NCBI RefSeq assembly: GCF_009388985.1
Contig: NZ_CP036422.1
Span: 1,874,501-1,938,500, forward strand
Origin: Halioglobus maricola
Lineage (GTDB): Bacteria > Pseudomonadota > Gammaproteobacteria > Pseudomonadales > Halieaceae
Reading direction: 5' to 3'
DNA length: 64,000 nt
Each line of letters opens with the position of its first letter. The stretch's first letter is position 1. This document shows positions 29,988 through 38,114 of the stretch, in pieces. Made by a program: the position numbers and the translations under genes. A model generated the notes under the pieces. The model searched no databases and was not told the DNA's origin. It was given only the letters and a program-made list of their open reading frames with translations.

Positions 29988-31201
29988 GAAGTTTGCCCTT
30001 CCACGTTCAGAGGGCAGTAGACGCCGCCGGGCGCTTCGATCAGCGAGGCACAGCGGTTACAGTGAATACAGCCGTTCTTGTAGTTGCGGTCGGCCTTGGC
30101 GTTGTTGACGAAAGCCGGGTCCTTGATCAGGGGGCGGCCTAACTGAATGAAATCGAAACCCGACTGCATCACTCTTTCGACCGAGTCGAGGTCGGTACAG
30201 CCGCCGATATAGATCATCTGACAACTGACCCTGTCACGAATTTTCTTCGCATCCTCGAGGAAGTACAGTTCTTCGTAGGGGTAATAGCGGAACATCCTGG
30301 GGCCGATAAGCTTGAGACCAAGCCTGGTGATCGGGTTGGTTTCAGTTTCGATAAGGCCCTTGTCCAGTGTGTCGCCGCGAAAATACACCATCGGATTAAA
30401 GCTACTGGTGCCGCCGGAACAGATCAGGGCGTCGATGCCTCCCTTGTCCAGCATGGCTGCAACTTCGATAGCTTCATCAAACTGCAGCCCATCTTTAATA
30501 CCATCGGTCATTCCGATTTTACCGAGAATCGGAAAATCATCGCCTACGGCCTTGCGCACAGCCTCGAGTACACGCAGCGGCAAGCGCATTCGATTCTCCA
30601 GGCTGCCGCCATATTCATCGGTGCGCCGGTTTGTTTTCGGGCTGATGAACTGACTCAAGCCATAGCCGTGGCTGAAGTGGATTTCAGCTGCGTCAAAGCC
30701 CGTCTCTTTCATGAATCTGGCAGCATCGTGGTAGGTCTGCACCAGATAGTCGATGTCTTTAGTGGTCATGGCGCCGGCAAAGGGTAGACCCGATGGCATG
30801 CCCAGCATGTTGAATTGGCGCGATGGACCGAGTGGTCGCTTCAGGCGCTGCATTTTGCGGTTTTTGGAAAAGTTGCCACAGTGGGTCATCTGCCCGGAGA
30901 TCTTCGCGTCAGGGGCTGTTCTCTTCAGCTCCGTATTCATATGTACGAGGCGATCGCGAATGTCTTCGTGCATCCACATCATTTGGTCATTGATGCGCCC
31001 ATCAGCCTCGGTCGTGCAGTAGCCGATAGTGGTCATTGCAGTGCCGCCGGCGACCACCTCCCGGTGGAAGTCCAGCAACAGGTCACCGGGTATTCCGTCA
31101 GGGGTTTTGCCTTCGTAAGTGGCCGCTTTCAGAATACGGTTTTTGAGTTGTAGTTTGCCCAGGTTTGCCGGGGAGAATGCGCGTTCCAGATGCTCGCTCA
31201 T
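29984..31201 (-). CDS. Single-domain NADH:flavin oxidoreductase with an iron-sulfur-type cysteine cluster
   Basis: The 405-residue protein is an old-yellow-enzyme TIM barrel with EIHFSHGYGLSQFISP and RTDEYGGSLENRMR. Its C-terminus carries CIHCNRCASLIEAPGG followed by a fourth cysteine (C-x2-C-x2-C-x11-C), the spacing of the [4Fe-4S] cluster in trimethylamine dehydrogenase, but the chain stops shortly after, so the FAD and NAD(P)-binding domains are missing. It may therefore accept electrons from a separate protein. I place the start at MSEHLERAF (31201), since the preceding frame to 31234 overlaps the putative operator. It is the first gene of the operon divergent from a TetR gene. Confidence 0.86.
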   Translation of the reverse strand: MSEHLERAFSPANLGKLQLKNRILKAATYEGKTPDGIPGDLLLDFHREVVAGGTAMTTIGYCTTEADGRINDQMMWMHEDIRDRLVHMNTELKRTAPDAKISGQMTHCGNFSKNRKMQRLKRPLGPSRQFNMLGMPSGLPFAGAMTTKDIDYLVQTYHDAARFMKETGFDAAEIHFSHGYGLSQFISPKTNRRTDEYGGSLENRMRLPLRVLEAVRKAVGDDFPILGKIGMTDGIKDGLQFDEAIEVAAMLDKGGIDALICSGGTSSFNPMVYFRGDTLDKGLIETETNPITRLGLKLIGPRMFRYYPYEELYFLEDAKKIRDRVSCQMIYIGGCTDLDSVERVMQSGFDFIQLGRPLIKDPAFVNNAKADRNYKNGCIHCNRCASLIEAPGGVYCPLNVEGQTS

Positions 31202-31215
31202 GGAGGACTCGTTAT

Positions 31216-31246
31216 TTATGTAGTGACGGTGCATATGTTATGTAGT
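31216..31246. promoter_or_regulatory. Pair of direct repeats in the OYE-TetR divergent promoter region
   Basis: The nine-base sequence TTATGTAGT occurs twice, at 31216-31224 and 31238-31246, exactly 22 bases apart (about two helical turns), between the divergent OYE operon and the TetR gene at 31279. Direct repeats at helical spacing are what a dimeric regulator or two bound dimers would use. A possible minus-strand promoter, TTGTGT and TATGCA with a 17-base spacer, overlaps them. The assignment to the adjacent TetR protein is inferred. Confidence 0.45.
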
Positions 31247-31278
31247 AGGGTTACACAAGTCAACGAGAGCGCGGTTCA

Positions 31279-31860
31279 ATGACAGATACCACACAGAAAA
31301 GAAAAACCCAGGCGCAACGCCGGGCTGAATCCAGTCAGGCAGTGTTGCGCAGTGCGGCGCGCCTGTTTGGCGAACGAGGCTATGCAGATACTTCGCTGGA
31401 TGACATAGCGGCCGACTGTGGCCTGACCATTCGCCCCATCTATCACTACTTCGGCAATAAAAAAGCGCTGTTCGGCGCGGTGAATGAATTGATGGAGCAG
31501 CGCATCATCGCTGCACTTGGCGCCGGCGAGGAGAGCGAGCCGGGTGAACGGTTGCTGGTGAACTGGCGCGCTTATCTGGATTTGTGTGACGATCCAGCAT
31601 TTCGGCGAATTGTGCTGATAGACAGCCCCAACATACTGGGCAGGGAACGCTGGGTCAGCAGCCCGGTATCTTCAAAGGCGCGAAAAATTCTGGATGAGGC
31701 CGGCGGGAGCAATCTGCGTTCGAGTCTCATCAATCGAGTGCTAACGGGCGCACTCACGGAGGCAGCGCTTGCGGTGGCCGAGGCGGACGATATCGATGCT
31801 GCAAAGATTGAGGCCGAAGCACTGATATCAAAGCTGTATTCAGCGCTGGTCTCGGTATGA
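31279..31860 (+). CDS. TetR family transcriptional regulator
   Basis: A 193-residue TetR protein with the N-terminal helix-turn-helix DTSLDDIAADCGLTIRPIY followed by HYFGNKKALFGAV, and a helical C-terminal domain. It is divergent to the OYE-VOC-SDR-DUF3604 operon, the usual place for a local repressor. The direct repeats at 31216-31246 lie between the two start codons. It ends 15 bases before the convergent YqaA gene. Confidence 0.88.
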   Translation: MTDTTQKRKTQAQRRAESSQAVLRSAARLFGERGYADTSLDDIAADCGLTIRPIYHYFGNKKALFGAVNELMEQRIIAALGAGEESEPGERLLVNWRAYLDLCDDPAFRRIVLIDSPNILGRERWVSSPVSSKARKILDEAGGSNLRSSLINRVLTGALTEAALAVAEADDIDAAKIEAEALISKLYSALVSV

Positions 31861-31874
31861 TTTTGACGGCGTGG

Positions 31875-32297
31875 CTAGAGCGCCGTGATGAGGCCCAGTA
31901 AAATGGCGTAGCGCAATGTCTTGCCGATTGCGGTGAGGACAAAGAACAACCAGAACGGCACCCGCATCATGCCGGCAATAAACGTGAGCGCATCACCCCC
32001 CACCGGCATCCAGGCCAGTAGCAGCGACCAGACCCCCCATTTATTGAACCATTTCTGCCCAGCGCTAAGCGAACTCTCCTTGAAAGGGAACCAGCGTCGG
32101 TCTTGAAAGTGCAGCAGATAGCGTCCCATGAGCCAGTTCACGGCAGCCCCGAGCGTATTCCCCAGCGAAGCCCAGAACAGCAGGGTGAGTGGGTCATAGC
32201 CCGCTGACACCAGCCCGGCGAAGAGAATCTCTGAATAGGCCGGCACCAGCGTCGCGGCGAGAAAGGCGGCGAGAAACAGGCTCAGATAGGCTTCCAT
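31875..32297 (-). CDS. YqaA family membrane protein (VTT/DedA-like)
   Basis: From ATG 32297 the product has 140 residues and about four hydrophobic segments. Features of the VTT/SNARE-associated family are visible: FWASLGNTLGAAVNWLMGRY and WGVWSLLLAWMPVGGDALTFIAGMM, the latter the conserved re-entrant loop with a proline and glycines. The family (YqaA, DedA) is implicated in lipid flipping or proton-driven transport. Its start codon shares the stop of the upstream glutamine-amidotransferase-like gene (TAATG), so it is the last gene of the TauD-amidoligase operon and may be translationally coupled. Confidence 0.84.
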   Translation of the reverse strand: MEAYLSLFLAAFLAATLVPAYSEILFAGLVSAGYDPLTLLFWASLGNTLGAAVNWLMGRYLLHFQDRRWFPFKESSLSAGQKWFNKWGVWSLLLAWMPVGGDALTFIAGMMRVPFWLFFVLTAIGKTLRYAILLGLITAL

Positions 32298-33064
32298 TAG
32301 CTGCTCTGGCCTGCGCGCGCGGTGTATACCAGGTGGCGGAACAGACCCTGCTGACGAATGCTCTGGGGCATGTATTCCGGGTGCCACTGCACCCCTATGA
32401 CAAAGTTTGCATAGCTGAGTTCTATGGCTTGTATGACCCCGCTCGCCTCGCGCGCAGAAACGATGACATCGCCCCCGAGTTCCTTGATGGACTGCTCGTG
32501 CAAGGCATTGACGCGGCAGCGCCGGGTTGAGAGTACAGTGGCGAGGGTACTGTTCTCGGCGAGCATGACTGTTTTGGCTGGCAATACACTGCGCGGGTTG
32601 CCGGTGCCTTCGCTGTAGAAATGTTCGATGCTCTGGTGCAGGGATCCACCCAGAGTGACATTAAGAAGCTGGGCGCCACGACAAATCCCCAGCAGGGGTT
32701 TGCCTGCATAGAGGGCGTGGCTGATAAGCTGCTTCTCCAGCGCGTCACGATCCGGGTCGTAGTCGCCGGCGCTGTGCCGTGCGAACAGAATGCGCAGGGG
32801 GAACAGTGCGAGGCTGACCAGCCAGTCTTTCCAGCTAAATGCCATCTGGGATTTGGCCGGTGGCTCTTCGCCATAGTGCAGCGGGTCGACGTCGGTGCCG
32901 CCGCCAATGATCAGCCCATCCAGCGCACTCTCCTGATACGAGTAGCCCGGCCTGATTCGTCTGGGTGTGCCGCCCGCCCGGAGCACGGCCAGTGCTGTCA
33001 TCGCCCAGGCGGCATAGCCGCCGCGGTCCGGGCCAGTTATCCCGATGACAGGGCGATCGCTCAA
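32297..33064 (-). CDS. Class I glutamine amidotransferase-like gamma-glutamyl hydrolase (PuuD-like)
   Basis: A 255-residue class I GATase-like hydrolase. The nucleophile motif is LLGICRGAQLLNVTLGG (cysteine in ICRGAQ), and the His-Glu pair is in VIGVQWHPEYMPQ, so the catalytic triad is complete. An early IIGGGTDVDPLHYGEEP segment is typical of gamma-glutamyl-gamma-aminobutyrate hydrolases such as PuuD. It should cleave a gamma-glutamyl isopeptide or amide. It overlaps the amidoligase gene (33061-34086) by four bases and the YqaA start by one, so a make-and-break amide chemistry within one operon is likely. Confidence 0.87.
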   Translation of the reverse strand: MSDRPVIGITGPDRGGYAAWAMTALAVLRAGGTPRRIRPGYSYQESALDGLIIGGGTDVDPLHYGEEPPAKSQMAFSWKDWLVSLALFPLRILFARHSAGDYDPDRDALEKQLISHALYAGKPLLGICRGAQLLNVTLGGSLHQSIEHFYSEGTGNPRSVLPAKTVMLAENSTLATVLSTRRCRVNALHEQSIKELGGDVIVSAREASGVIQAIELSYANFVIGVQWHPEYMPQSIRQQGLFRHLVYTARAGQSS

Positions 33065-34086
33065 GGTAGAAGCAGTTTTTGGCCGAGGAGGGAGGTGAGA
33101 ATGGCGATCCAGCGGCTGTTGGGTAGCAGGCTGAAATGTTCGCTGTGTTCTTGCCAGGTATCGATCAGCTCGCTGCGAAGGCTGTCGTCGGCTGCCAGTG
33201 TCTCGACCATTACCCAGCGATTCCAGGCGGAGGAGACACTCCAGTCGGGTTCGTTGACCTTGCAGTCCGGCAGGCGGTAATGAAATGCTGGCCGGGCGGA
33301 TACCAGTTCGCGTTCTTCCGGGCTGAGGTTCTCCAGGACTGTCTTTTCGTCGAGCATGCTCAGTATGGGAAGCATATCCAGGGCGCGATTGCGGGTGGGG
33401 TTGTGCTGCATATAGTCCGCCACCAGGCGGTGTGAACTGGGCTGATAGCTGTTATCCAGCGCGAGCTGCACATATTCCGGGGGGAACGGGTCGATATAGC
33501 GTGTGAGGTAACGGCGCGTGCGATCCGTCTCCGCCAGTTCCATGATCCAGGCATGCAGCAACAGGAATGACTGGATATAGGCGAGCGTAGTGGGGGCATC
33601 AAGCCTGGGGATAGACGCGTTGATGTGCAGGCCGAAGGCGTAAATGATCGACTGCTGAGTGCCCTCGGCGCCCATTTTGTTGAGGGTGTCGACGAGAATA
33701 TCCAGCTGCTGGATTTCAGTGAGAGGAATGGGTGCCGTGACAACTTCGCAGGGCACCAGGCCGCGACTGGCATTGTCGATATTTGTTTCGAGCTCGTGGC
33801 CCAGTGACCCGGGCTCAAATTCAAGGCCCAGGTTCCCGAGCCACTTTCGGTAGCGGCCGGCTTTCAGTATGTTGGCATCGCGCTCAACCTTAAGCCGACC
33901 GAGGCTGCTGTCGTGAATGATGGCTTCAAACGGACTGAGGGTTTCCAGGCGGCCGCCCAGCGCTTCGCATAGTGCGCTGCTGGTCTCCGCGATGGGCAGG
34001 TTGCCAAATTCAAATTCGAACCCGGCCCGGCGCGGTTCGTCGCTGGAGTCCAGCAATACAGGTGGCATCTGGTACAGCGCTGCCAT
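33061..34086 (-). CDS. Amidoligase family protein (COOH-NH2 ligase)
   Basis: A 341-residue protein of the predicted amidoligase family (Amidoligase_2, glutamine-synthetase-like fold). It has RAGFEFEFGNLPIAE near residue 20, the metal-binding EFEFG strand of the family, then RDANILKAGRYRKW, EVVTAPIPLTEIQQLD and GLHINASIPRLD, equivalents of the conserved ligase motifs. Iyer and colleagues proposed that these enzymes ligate a carboxylate to an amine, forming peptide-like metabolites or modified proteins. It lies between TauD and the PuuD-like hydrolase gene, with a four-base overlap to the latter. The natural substrate is unknown. Confidence 0.84.
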   Translation of the reverse strand: MAALYQMPPVLLDSSDEPRRAGFEFEFGNLPIAETSSALCEALGGRLETLSPFEAIIHDSSLGRLKVERDANILKAGRYRKWLGNLGLEFEPGSLGHELETNIDNASRGLVPCEVVTAPIPLTEIQQLDILVDTLNKMGAEGTQQSIIYAFGLHINASIPRLDAPTTLAYIQSFLLLHAWIMELAETDRTRRYLTRYIDPFPPEYVQLALDNSYQPSSHRLVADYMQHNPTRNRALDMLPILSMLDEKTVLENLSPEERELVSARPAFHYRLPDCKVNEPDWSVSSAWNRWVMVETLAADDSLRSELIDTWQEHSEHFSLLPNSRWIAILTSLLGQKLLLP

Positions 34087-34098
34087 GGTAACTCTCCG

Positions 34099-34923
34099 CT
34101 AAAAGGGTTTGTCGCCATCGATGGTGATACGTTCCATGCGTCGATGAGCCGGAAAATAGTCGTTGATCGGGCGGTGTTGGGTGCAGCGATTGTCCCACAA
34201 GGCGAGGCAATCAGGCCCCCACTGAAAGCGACAGGTGAATTCATCCGTTTTCACATGCTCAAACAGAAAACTCAGCACGGCGTCGCTTTCCTCGCGCCGC
34301 AGGCCCTCAATATGCGTGGTGAATAACGAGTTGACGAAAATGGCCTTCTTGCCGGTTTCCGGATGGCTGCGGATCACCGGATGGCGTACCGGTGAGTGTG
34401 CTGCGATGGCATCAGCGAGGCGCTCACTGCCGCCGGGCTCGGCCAAACTCTCCTTGAAGCCAAAAGCGAAGTCGTGAACGGCGGAGAGACCCTCGAGAAA
34501 CTTTTGCATACGCGGTGACAGGGCGTCATACGCCGCCGTCATGCTCGACCATAGCGTGTCCCCACCCTTGGGCGGCAGTATCACCGACTTGAGCATGGTG
34601 GCCATGGGAGGATGCTCGCTGTAGGTCATATCGGTGTGCCAGGCCTCGATCTTGGTGGGCGCTTCCGGCTTGCTTTCAAGAATGGTGATTTCGGGAAAGC
34701 CTACAACCGTTTCGTAGGCCGGGTGCGCCTGGACAGGGCCAAACGACAGGGCAAGTGCCCTCATATTCTCTGGCGTGATGCCGCTCTCGCGGAAAAATAT
34801 TACCTGGTACTCATTGAGTAGTTTGCGCACCCGCAGAAAGTCTTCTTCGGTTAGCGTAACGGACAGGTCGATGCCGCGAATCTCGGCGCCCAGGGCGCCA
34901 GCCATCGGTTTAATGTCAAGCAT
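34099..34923 (-). CDS. TauD/TfdA family 2-oxoglutarate-dependent dioxygenase
   Basis: The 274-residue product from ATG 34923 has the family iron ligands: WHTDMTY (His and Asp, about residues 104-110) and the distal His in LWDNRCTQHRPINDY, plus the 2-oxoglutarate-binding arginine in HRRMERITIDG. It should oxidise a small molecule with O2 and 2-oxoglutarate, as in taurine or phenoxyacid hydroxylation. It is 12 bases upstream of the amidoligase gene, so it is co-transcribed with it. It ends with GDKPF, typical of TfdA-like proteins. No second-substrate assignment is possible by eye. Confidence 0.88.
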   Translation of the reverse strand: MLDIKPMAGALGAEIRGIDLSVTLTEEDFLRVRKLLNEYQVIFFRESGITPENMRALALSFGPVQAHPAYETVVGFPEITILESKPEAPTKIEAWHTDMTYSEHPPMATMLKSVILPPKGGDTLWSSMTAAYDALSPRMQKFLEGLSAVHDFAFGFKESLAEPGGSERLADAIAAHSPVRHPVIRSHPETGKKAIFVNSLFTTHIEGLRREESDAVLSFLFEHVKTDEFTCRFQWGPDCLALWDNRCTQHRPINDYFPAHRRMERITIDGDKPF

Positions 34924-34985
34924 GGACGTTTCTTCTCTGATGTTCTTTGATGATTTTACACCGCTCGCCGGGTGTAGCGAAAGCA

Positions 34986-36338
34986 TCAGTTAGACATCGG
35001 TAACGACACAGTAACGCGCAAGCCGCTGCCAGTATTTTCTGCGCGGATAGTGCCGCCGTGCAGCTCGATCGCCCTGCGAGCAATGGACAGGCCAAGGCCG
35101 TGGCCACCGTCCTCGCGGCTGCGCGCTGTGTCAACCCGATAGAATTCATCGAAGATGCGATTCAGTTCGGTTTCTGGCAGGCCTGGGCCGCGGTCTTCGA
35201 TTTCAATGCGATACTGGTGGTCTATGCGCAGGATACCGGCGGTGACCACTGATCCCGGTGCCGTGTGTCGCAGACCGTTGCGCAGGATATTTTCAAAGCA
35301 GCGGTGTAGCAGATCGCCCGTGCTGGCCACCACAGCCTGTTCCAGCCCGGTGTCCAGTCTCGCTGTGGTGCCCTCTGCCTTGCCTTCAAAACTGGCGTCC
35401 TGGCACAAATTCTTCAGCAGCCCCACAAGATCAATATGTGAATCCAACTCGCGTTGTTCCTGGTGGGCGCTGAGTAGCTGTTGAATGAGCTCTTCGAGTC
35501 GTTCTGTTTCGCGTTCCATGCGCTCGAGATAACGGGCGCCTTGATCAGGCGCGTCCTGGGCCAGGGCTAGCGCTACTCGCAGTCGGGCCAGCGGGGAGCG
35601 GAGTTCATGTGAGATATCGCTCAGCAGCTGGCGCTGGGCTTCCATGCGTGCCTGCAGCTGCCCGGCCATGCTGTTGAAGTCCCTGGCCAGCTGATCGGTT
35701 TCGTCGCCGCCTTTGTCGCGCACATCCAGGCGCGCTTCGAGGTCGCCGCCGGCTATTCGATTTGCTGCCTGCTGCAGCTGGGCAAGACGGCGGGTCATGA
35801 ACCTGGACAGGCCGTAGCAGACCAGCCCGCTGACCAGCAGGGCGAGGAGTATTCTGAGCCAGAGGTGTTCGATGAGCGCATTGATGAAACCGCGGCGGTC
35901 CGCCTGGAATTCCAGTACCACACGCAGATTGCCCTGCTGGCTGTCGCGCACCCGGTGTGCGAAATAGCGTTTATCGCCCTGGCGTAAATAAGCGCGGCCC
36001 CGGCGATGGCTCAGGCGATCAGCCACTTCTGCGACCGCCGGTGGCACGGCCTTGCCAAGAATTTCGCCTTCGCCGCGTTTGAGCAGGTAGACCTGGAGAT
36101 TGTGTTCGCTCTCGAGAGTGGCAACGAATTCGGCGACTTCCTCCGGTGACTGATGTTGTATCTGGTACAGGAGATTGAGTACGAAGCGGGGAGGAGGGCG
36201 TCGATCGCCGTCGCTATCGGGATGTTCCTGCCGGGGTTGATCGTCAAAATACTGATTGACCAACATTGAGCTGCCCACAATGGCAATTGTCGCCAGCCAG
36301 AAGCCGAGGAATATTTTCAGGAATATACCGCTACGCAT
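34986..36338 (-). CDS. cpxA: Sensor histidine kinase, CpxA-like
   Basis: The 450-residue protein has two membrane helices (about residues 6-28 and 157-178) bracketing a periplasmic sensor region of about 130 residues. A HAMP segment, the dimerisation helix DISHELRSPLARLRV with the phospho-accepting His, and an ATPase domain with NILRNGLRHT (N box), DRGPGLP and GGHGLGLSIARRAIE (G boxes) follow. It follows the response regulator gene on the same strand after a one-base gap. CpxA identity rests on length, the CpxR-like partner and the divergent Spy/CpxP-like protein; a different envelope-stress kinase cannot be excluded. Confidence 0.8.
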   Translation of the reverse strand: MRSGIFLKIFLGFWLATIAIVGSSMLVNQYFDDQPRQEHPDSDGDRRPPPRFVLNLLYQIQHQSPEEVAEFVATLESEHNLQVYLLKRGEGEILGKAVPPAVAEVADRLSHRRGRAYLRQGDKRYFAHRVRDSQQGNLRVVLEFQADRRGFINALIEHLWLRILLALLVSGLVCYGLSRFMTRRLAQLQQAANRIAGGDLEARLDVRDKGGDETDQLARDFNSMAGQLQARMEAQRQLLSDISHELRSPLARLRVALALAQDAPDQGARYLERMERETERLEELIQQLLSAHQEQRELDSHIDLVGLLKNLCQDASFEGKAEGTTARLDTGLEQAVVASTGDLLHRCFENILRNGLRHTAPGSVVTAGILRIDHQYRIEIEDRGPGLPETELNRIFDEFYRVDTARSREDGGHGLGLSIARRAIELHGGTIRAENTGSGLRVTVSLPMSN

Positions 36339-36339
36339 A

Positions 36340-37032
36340 TCAGTTGCCTGTAGGACTTACAAACTGATAGCCGGCGCCGCGCACGCTGAGAATGAGTTTG
36401 TCGCCACCAGCCTCCGCGAGTTTTTTGCGAATTTTACTCACATGTACATCGACGCTGCGGTCGTAGGCGGAGAGCGGCCGGCCCAGCCCCTCTTCACTGA
36501 GCGTGTCTTTGGAGACCACGTCGCCGGCATGCGCAATCAGCACGGCCAGTAGATTGAATTCGGCGCTGGTGAGCTGGAGCGGCGTGCCTGCGTATTCGGC
36601 GCTGCGGTTGCCGCGGTCTAGTATGGTGTCGCCCACGCTTGTCTGGGCGCTGGTTTGCGTGCCGAGGCTGTCCGCACGGCGCAGAATGGCTCGGAGCCGT
36701 GCTGCAAGTTCGCGGGGATTGCAGGGCTTGGGCAGGTAGTCATCTGCACCCAATTCCAAGCCGATAATACGGTCCGTGTCCTCGCCCCGCGCGGTGAGCA
36801 TCAGGATGGGAGTTGCGCTGCGCTCCCGCAGTTTGCGTAAAACGTCCAGGCCTTGCATTCCCGGCAGCATGATATCCAGTATCAGGGCGCTGTAGCTGTG
36901 TTTTTGCAGATGTTCAACTGCCTCGGCGCCATCGTGCACTGCAGCTACTGCAAAGCCTTGCGTGCCGAGGTATTCTGCTAGCAGTGCGCACAGCTCCTGA
37001 TCGTCATCAATAATGAGAATAGGGGTTTCCAT
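36340..37032 (-). CDS. cpxR: OmpR family response regulator, CpxR-like
   Basis: From ATG 37032 the product has 230 residues: a receiver domain with the acidic cluster IIDDDQ, phospho-acceptor D53 in LILDIMLPGMQG and lysine in DYLPKPCNPREL, then an OmpR-type winged-helix domain with YDRSVDVHVSKIRKKL and SVRGAGYQF. The KPCNPREL and gene order (regulator then kinase, divergent Spy/CpxP-like) match CpxR systems. A longer frame extends to 37068 but lacks family similarity before METPIL. Repeats resembling a CpxR box lie at 37075-37089. Confidence 0.85.
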   Translation of the reverse strand: METPILIIDDDQELCALLAEYLGTQGFAVAAVHDGAEAVEHLQKHSYSALILDIMLPGMQGLDVLRKLRERSATPILMLTARGEDTDRIIGLELGADDYLPKPCNPRELAARLRAILRRADSLGTQTSAQTSVGDTILDRGNRSAEYAGTPLQLTSAEFNLLAVLIAHAGDVVSKDTLSEEGLGRPLSAYDRSVDVHVSKIRKKLAEAGGDKLILSVRGAGYQFVSPTGN

Positions 37033-37074
37033 GACGGTAAGTGTGGGGAAATGCTTACACTTTGTCACCCGTGT

Positions 37075-37089
37075 TTAACAATTCTTAAC
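37075..37089. promoter_or_regulatory. CpxR-box-like tandem repeat
   Basis: On the minus strand the sequence reads GTTAA-N5-GTTAA, tandem five-base repeats separated by five bases, resembling the CpxR consensus GTAAA-N5-GTAAA. It lies in the 145-base region between cpxR (start 37032) and the divergent Spy/CpxP-like gene (start 37178), where autoregulation and activation of a periplasmic target are expected. The match is two substitutions from consensus per site; binding is inferred. Confidence 0.45.
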
Positions 37090-37177
37090 TCGTTGACGGC
37101 AGAGCTTTACGAGGGCTTTGAGTAGAGTTATATCCATGGCGCAACGGTGTGCCGGACCAGAAAACCAGGAGACTGAA

Positions 37178-37627
37178 ATGAAAAACACATTATTGAAAGC
37201 AATTCCCGCAGTAGCACTCAGTGGCATGCTCATGGCGACTACCGGTTGGGCGATGGGCCACGGTAAAGGGCACGATTCTGAAAAAATGATCGAGCGTATG
37301 GCGGACAAACTGGAGTTGACCGATTCGCAGCGCACCCAGGTTGAGGCAGTGTTTGCCGAAGACAGGGCGCAGATGGAGGCAGACCGAGTGCGTATAGAAG
37401 AAATACGCGAAGCTTTGAGTGAGCAGCGTAGCAACTTCAACGCCGGCACAGCCCAGGCGCTGTCAGATGAACTTGGCGAAATCACGGCGCGCACAACCTA
37501 CGAGATGACCAGCAATCGCGCGGCTGTCTATCAGCTGCTAACTGATGAGCAGCGCGCCAAAATGACAGAGATGCAGGCAAAAATGTCTGAGCGCAAGGCC
37601 AAAGGTAAGGGGCGCCGAGGAGAGTAG
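37178..37627 (+). CDS. Spy/CpxP family periplasmic protein
   Basis: The 149-residue product from ATG 37178, preceded by AGGAG, has a signal peptide (about 1-23, ending TTGWAMG). The mature part is helical and charged and has the two LTxxQ repeats that define the family, LTDSQRTQ and LTDEQRAK. Spy and CpxP are periplasmic chaperones or feedback inhibitors of CpxA. Its divergent position to a CpxRA-like pair suggests a CpxP-type role. A good terminator follows at 37649. Confidence 0.85.
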   Translation: MKNTLLKAIPAVALSGMLMATTGWAMGHGKGHDSEKMIERMADKLELTDSQRTQVEAVFAEDRAQMEADRVRIEEIREALSEQRSNFNAGTAQALSDELGEITARTTYEMTSNRAAVYQLLTDEQRAKMTEMQAKMSERKAKGKGRRGE

Positions 37628-37648
37628 CTCTATTGAGTTCCCTGTATT

Positions 37649-37676
37649 GGGCAGCCTTCGGGCTGCCCTTTTTTTT
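37649..37676 (+). terminator. Intrinsic terminator after the Spy/CpxP-like gene
   Basis: An eight-base GC-rich stem (GGGCAGCC with GGCTGCCC) closes a TTCG tetraloop at 37657-37660 and is followed directly by eight T residues. The TTCG loop and uninterrupted T-run make this a textbook Rho-independent terminator, 21 bases after the stop codon. Confidence 0.92.
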
Positions 37677-37735
37677 CGTGTCTGGATACAACGCCGGGCG
37701 TCTGATGGCGGGCCGGAGCAAACAGCTTGCGCGGG

Positions 37736-38005
37736 TTACGTGGCAGTGACCGGGGCAGAAGTTTCAGGCTCACTATTTCTTACCCAGCTGAGATAGCCCC
37801 GGATATTGAGAATCATGAAGACGACATTGCCTACTGCCATTCCAATACTTTCCATCCAGGTAAGACCCAGAAAGATGAAAATCAGATTAGAAAACGCAAA
37901 CAACAAGAATCCCGACCGTTGTTTGTTTCCCAGCATATAGACCGAAAGCAAGCTGAGAATCATGCCGATCCAATCCACAAAGTAGTACTGATACAGCGAA
38001 TCCAT
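37736..38005 (-). CDS. Small membrane protein, PnuC/YgjV-like
   Basis: An 89-residue protein with about three hydrophobic segments (residues 8-25, 31-48 and 55-74): YFVDWIGMILSLLSVYMLG, FAFSNLIFIFLGLTW and MAVGNVVFMILNIRGY. The tryptophan-containing pattern and NIRGYLSW ending resemble small membrane proteins related to nicotinamide riboside transporters and semiSWEET/YgjV proteins, but the match is loose. Nothing upstream or downstream suggests an operon partner. I am moderately sure it is a real gene. Confidence 0.62.
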   Translation of the reverse strand: MDSLYQYYFVDWIGMILSLLSVYMLGNKQRSGFLLFAFSNLIFIFLGLTWMESIGMAVGNVVFMILNIRGYLSWVRNSEPETSAPVTAT

Positions 38006-38114
38006 AAACTCTGGAAATATCCTTATATAGTTTTATTACTTAACAGCTAGCGCTACAGGCGGGTGGATAAATGACGGGAGCCATCATAACAGTCTCTGCC
38101 AAAGCACTCGCCAA

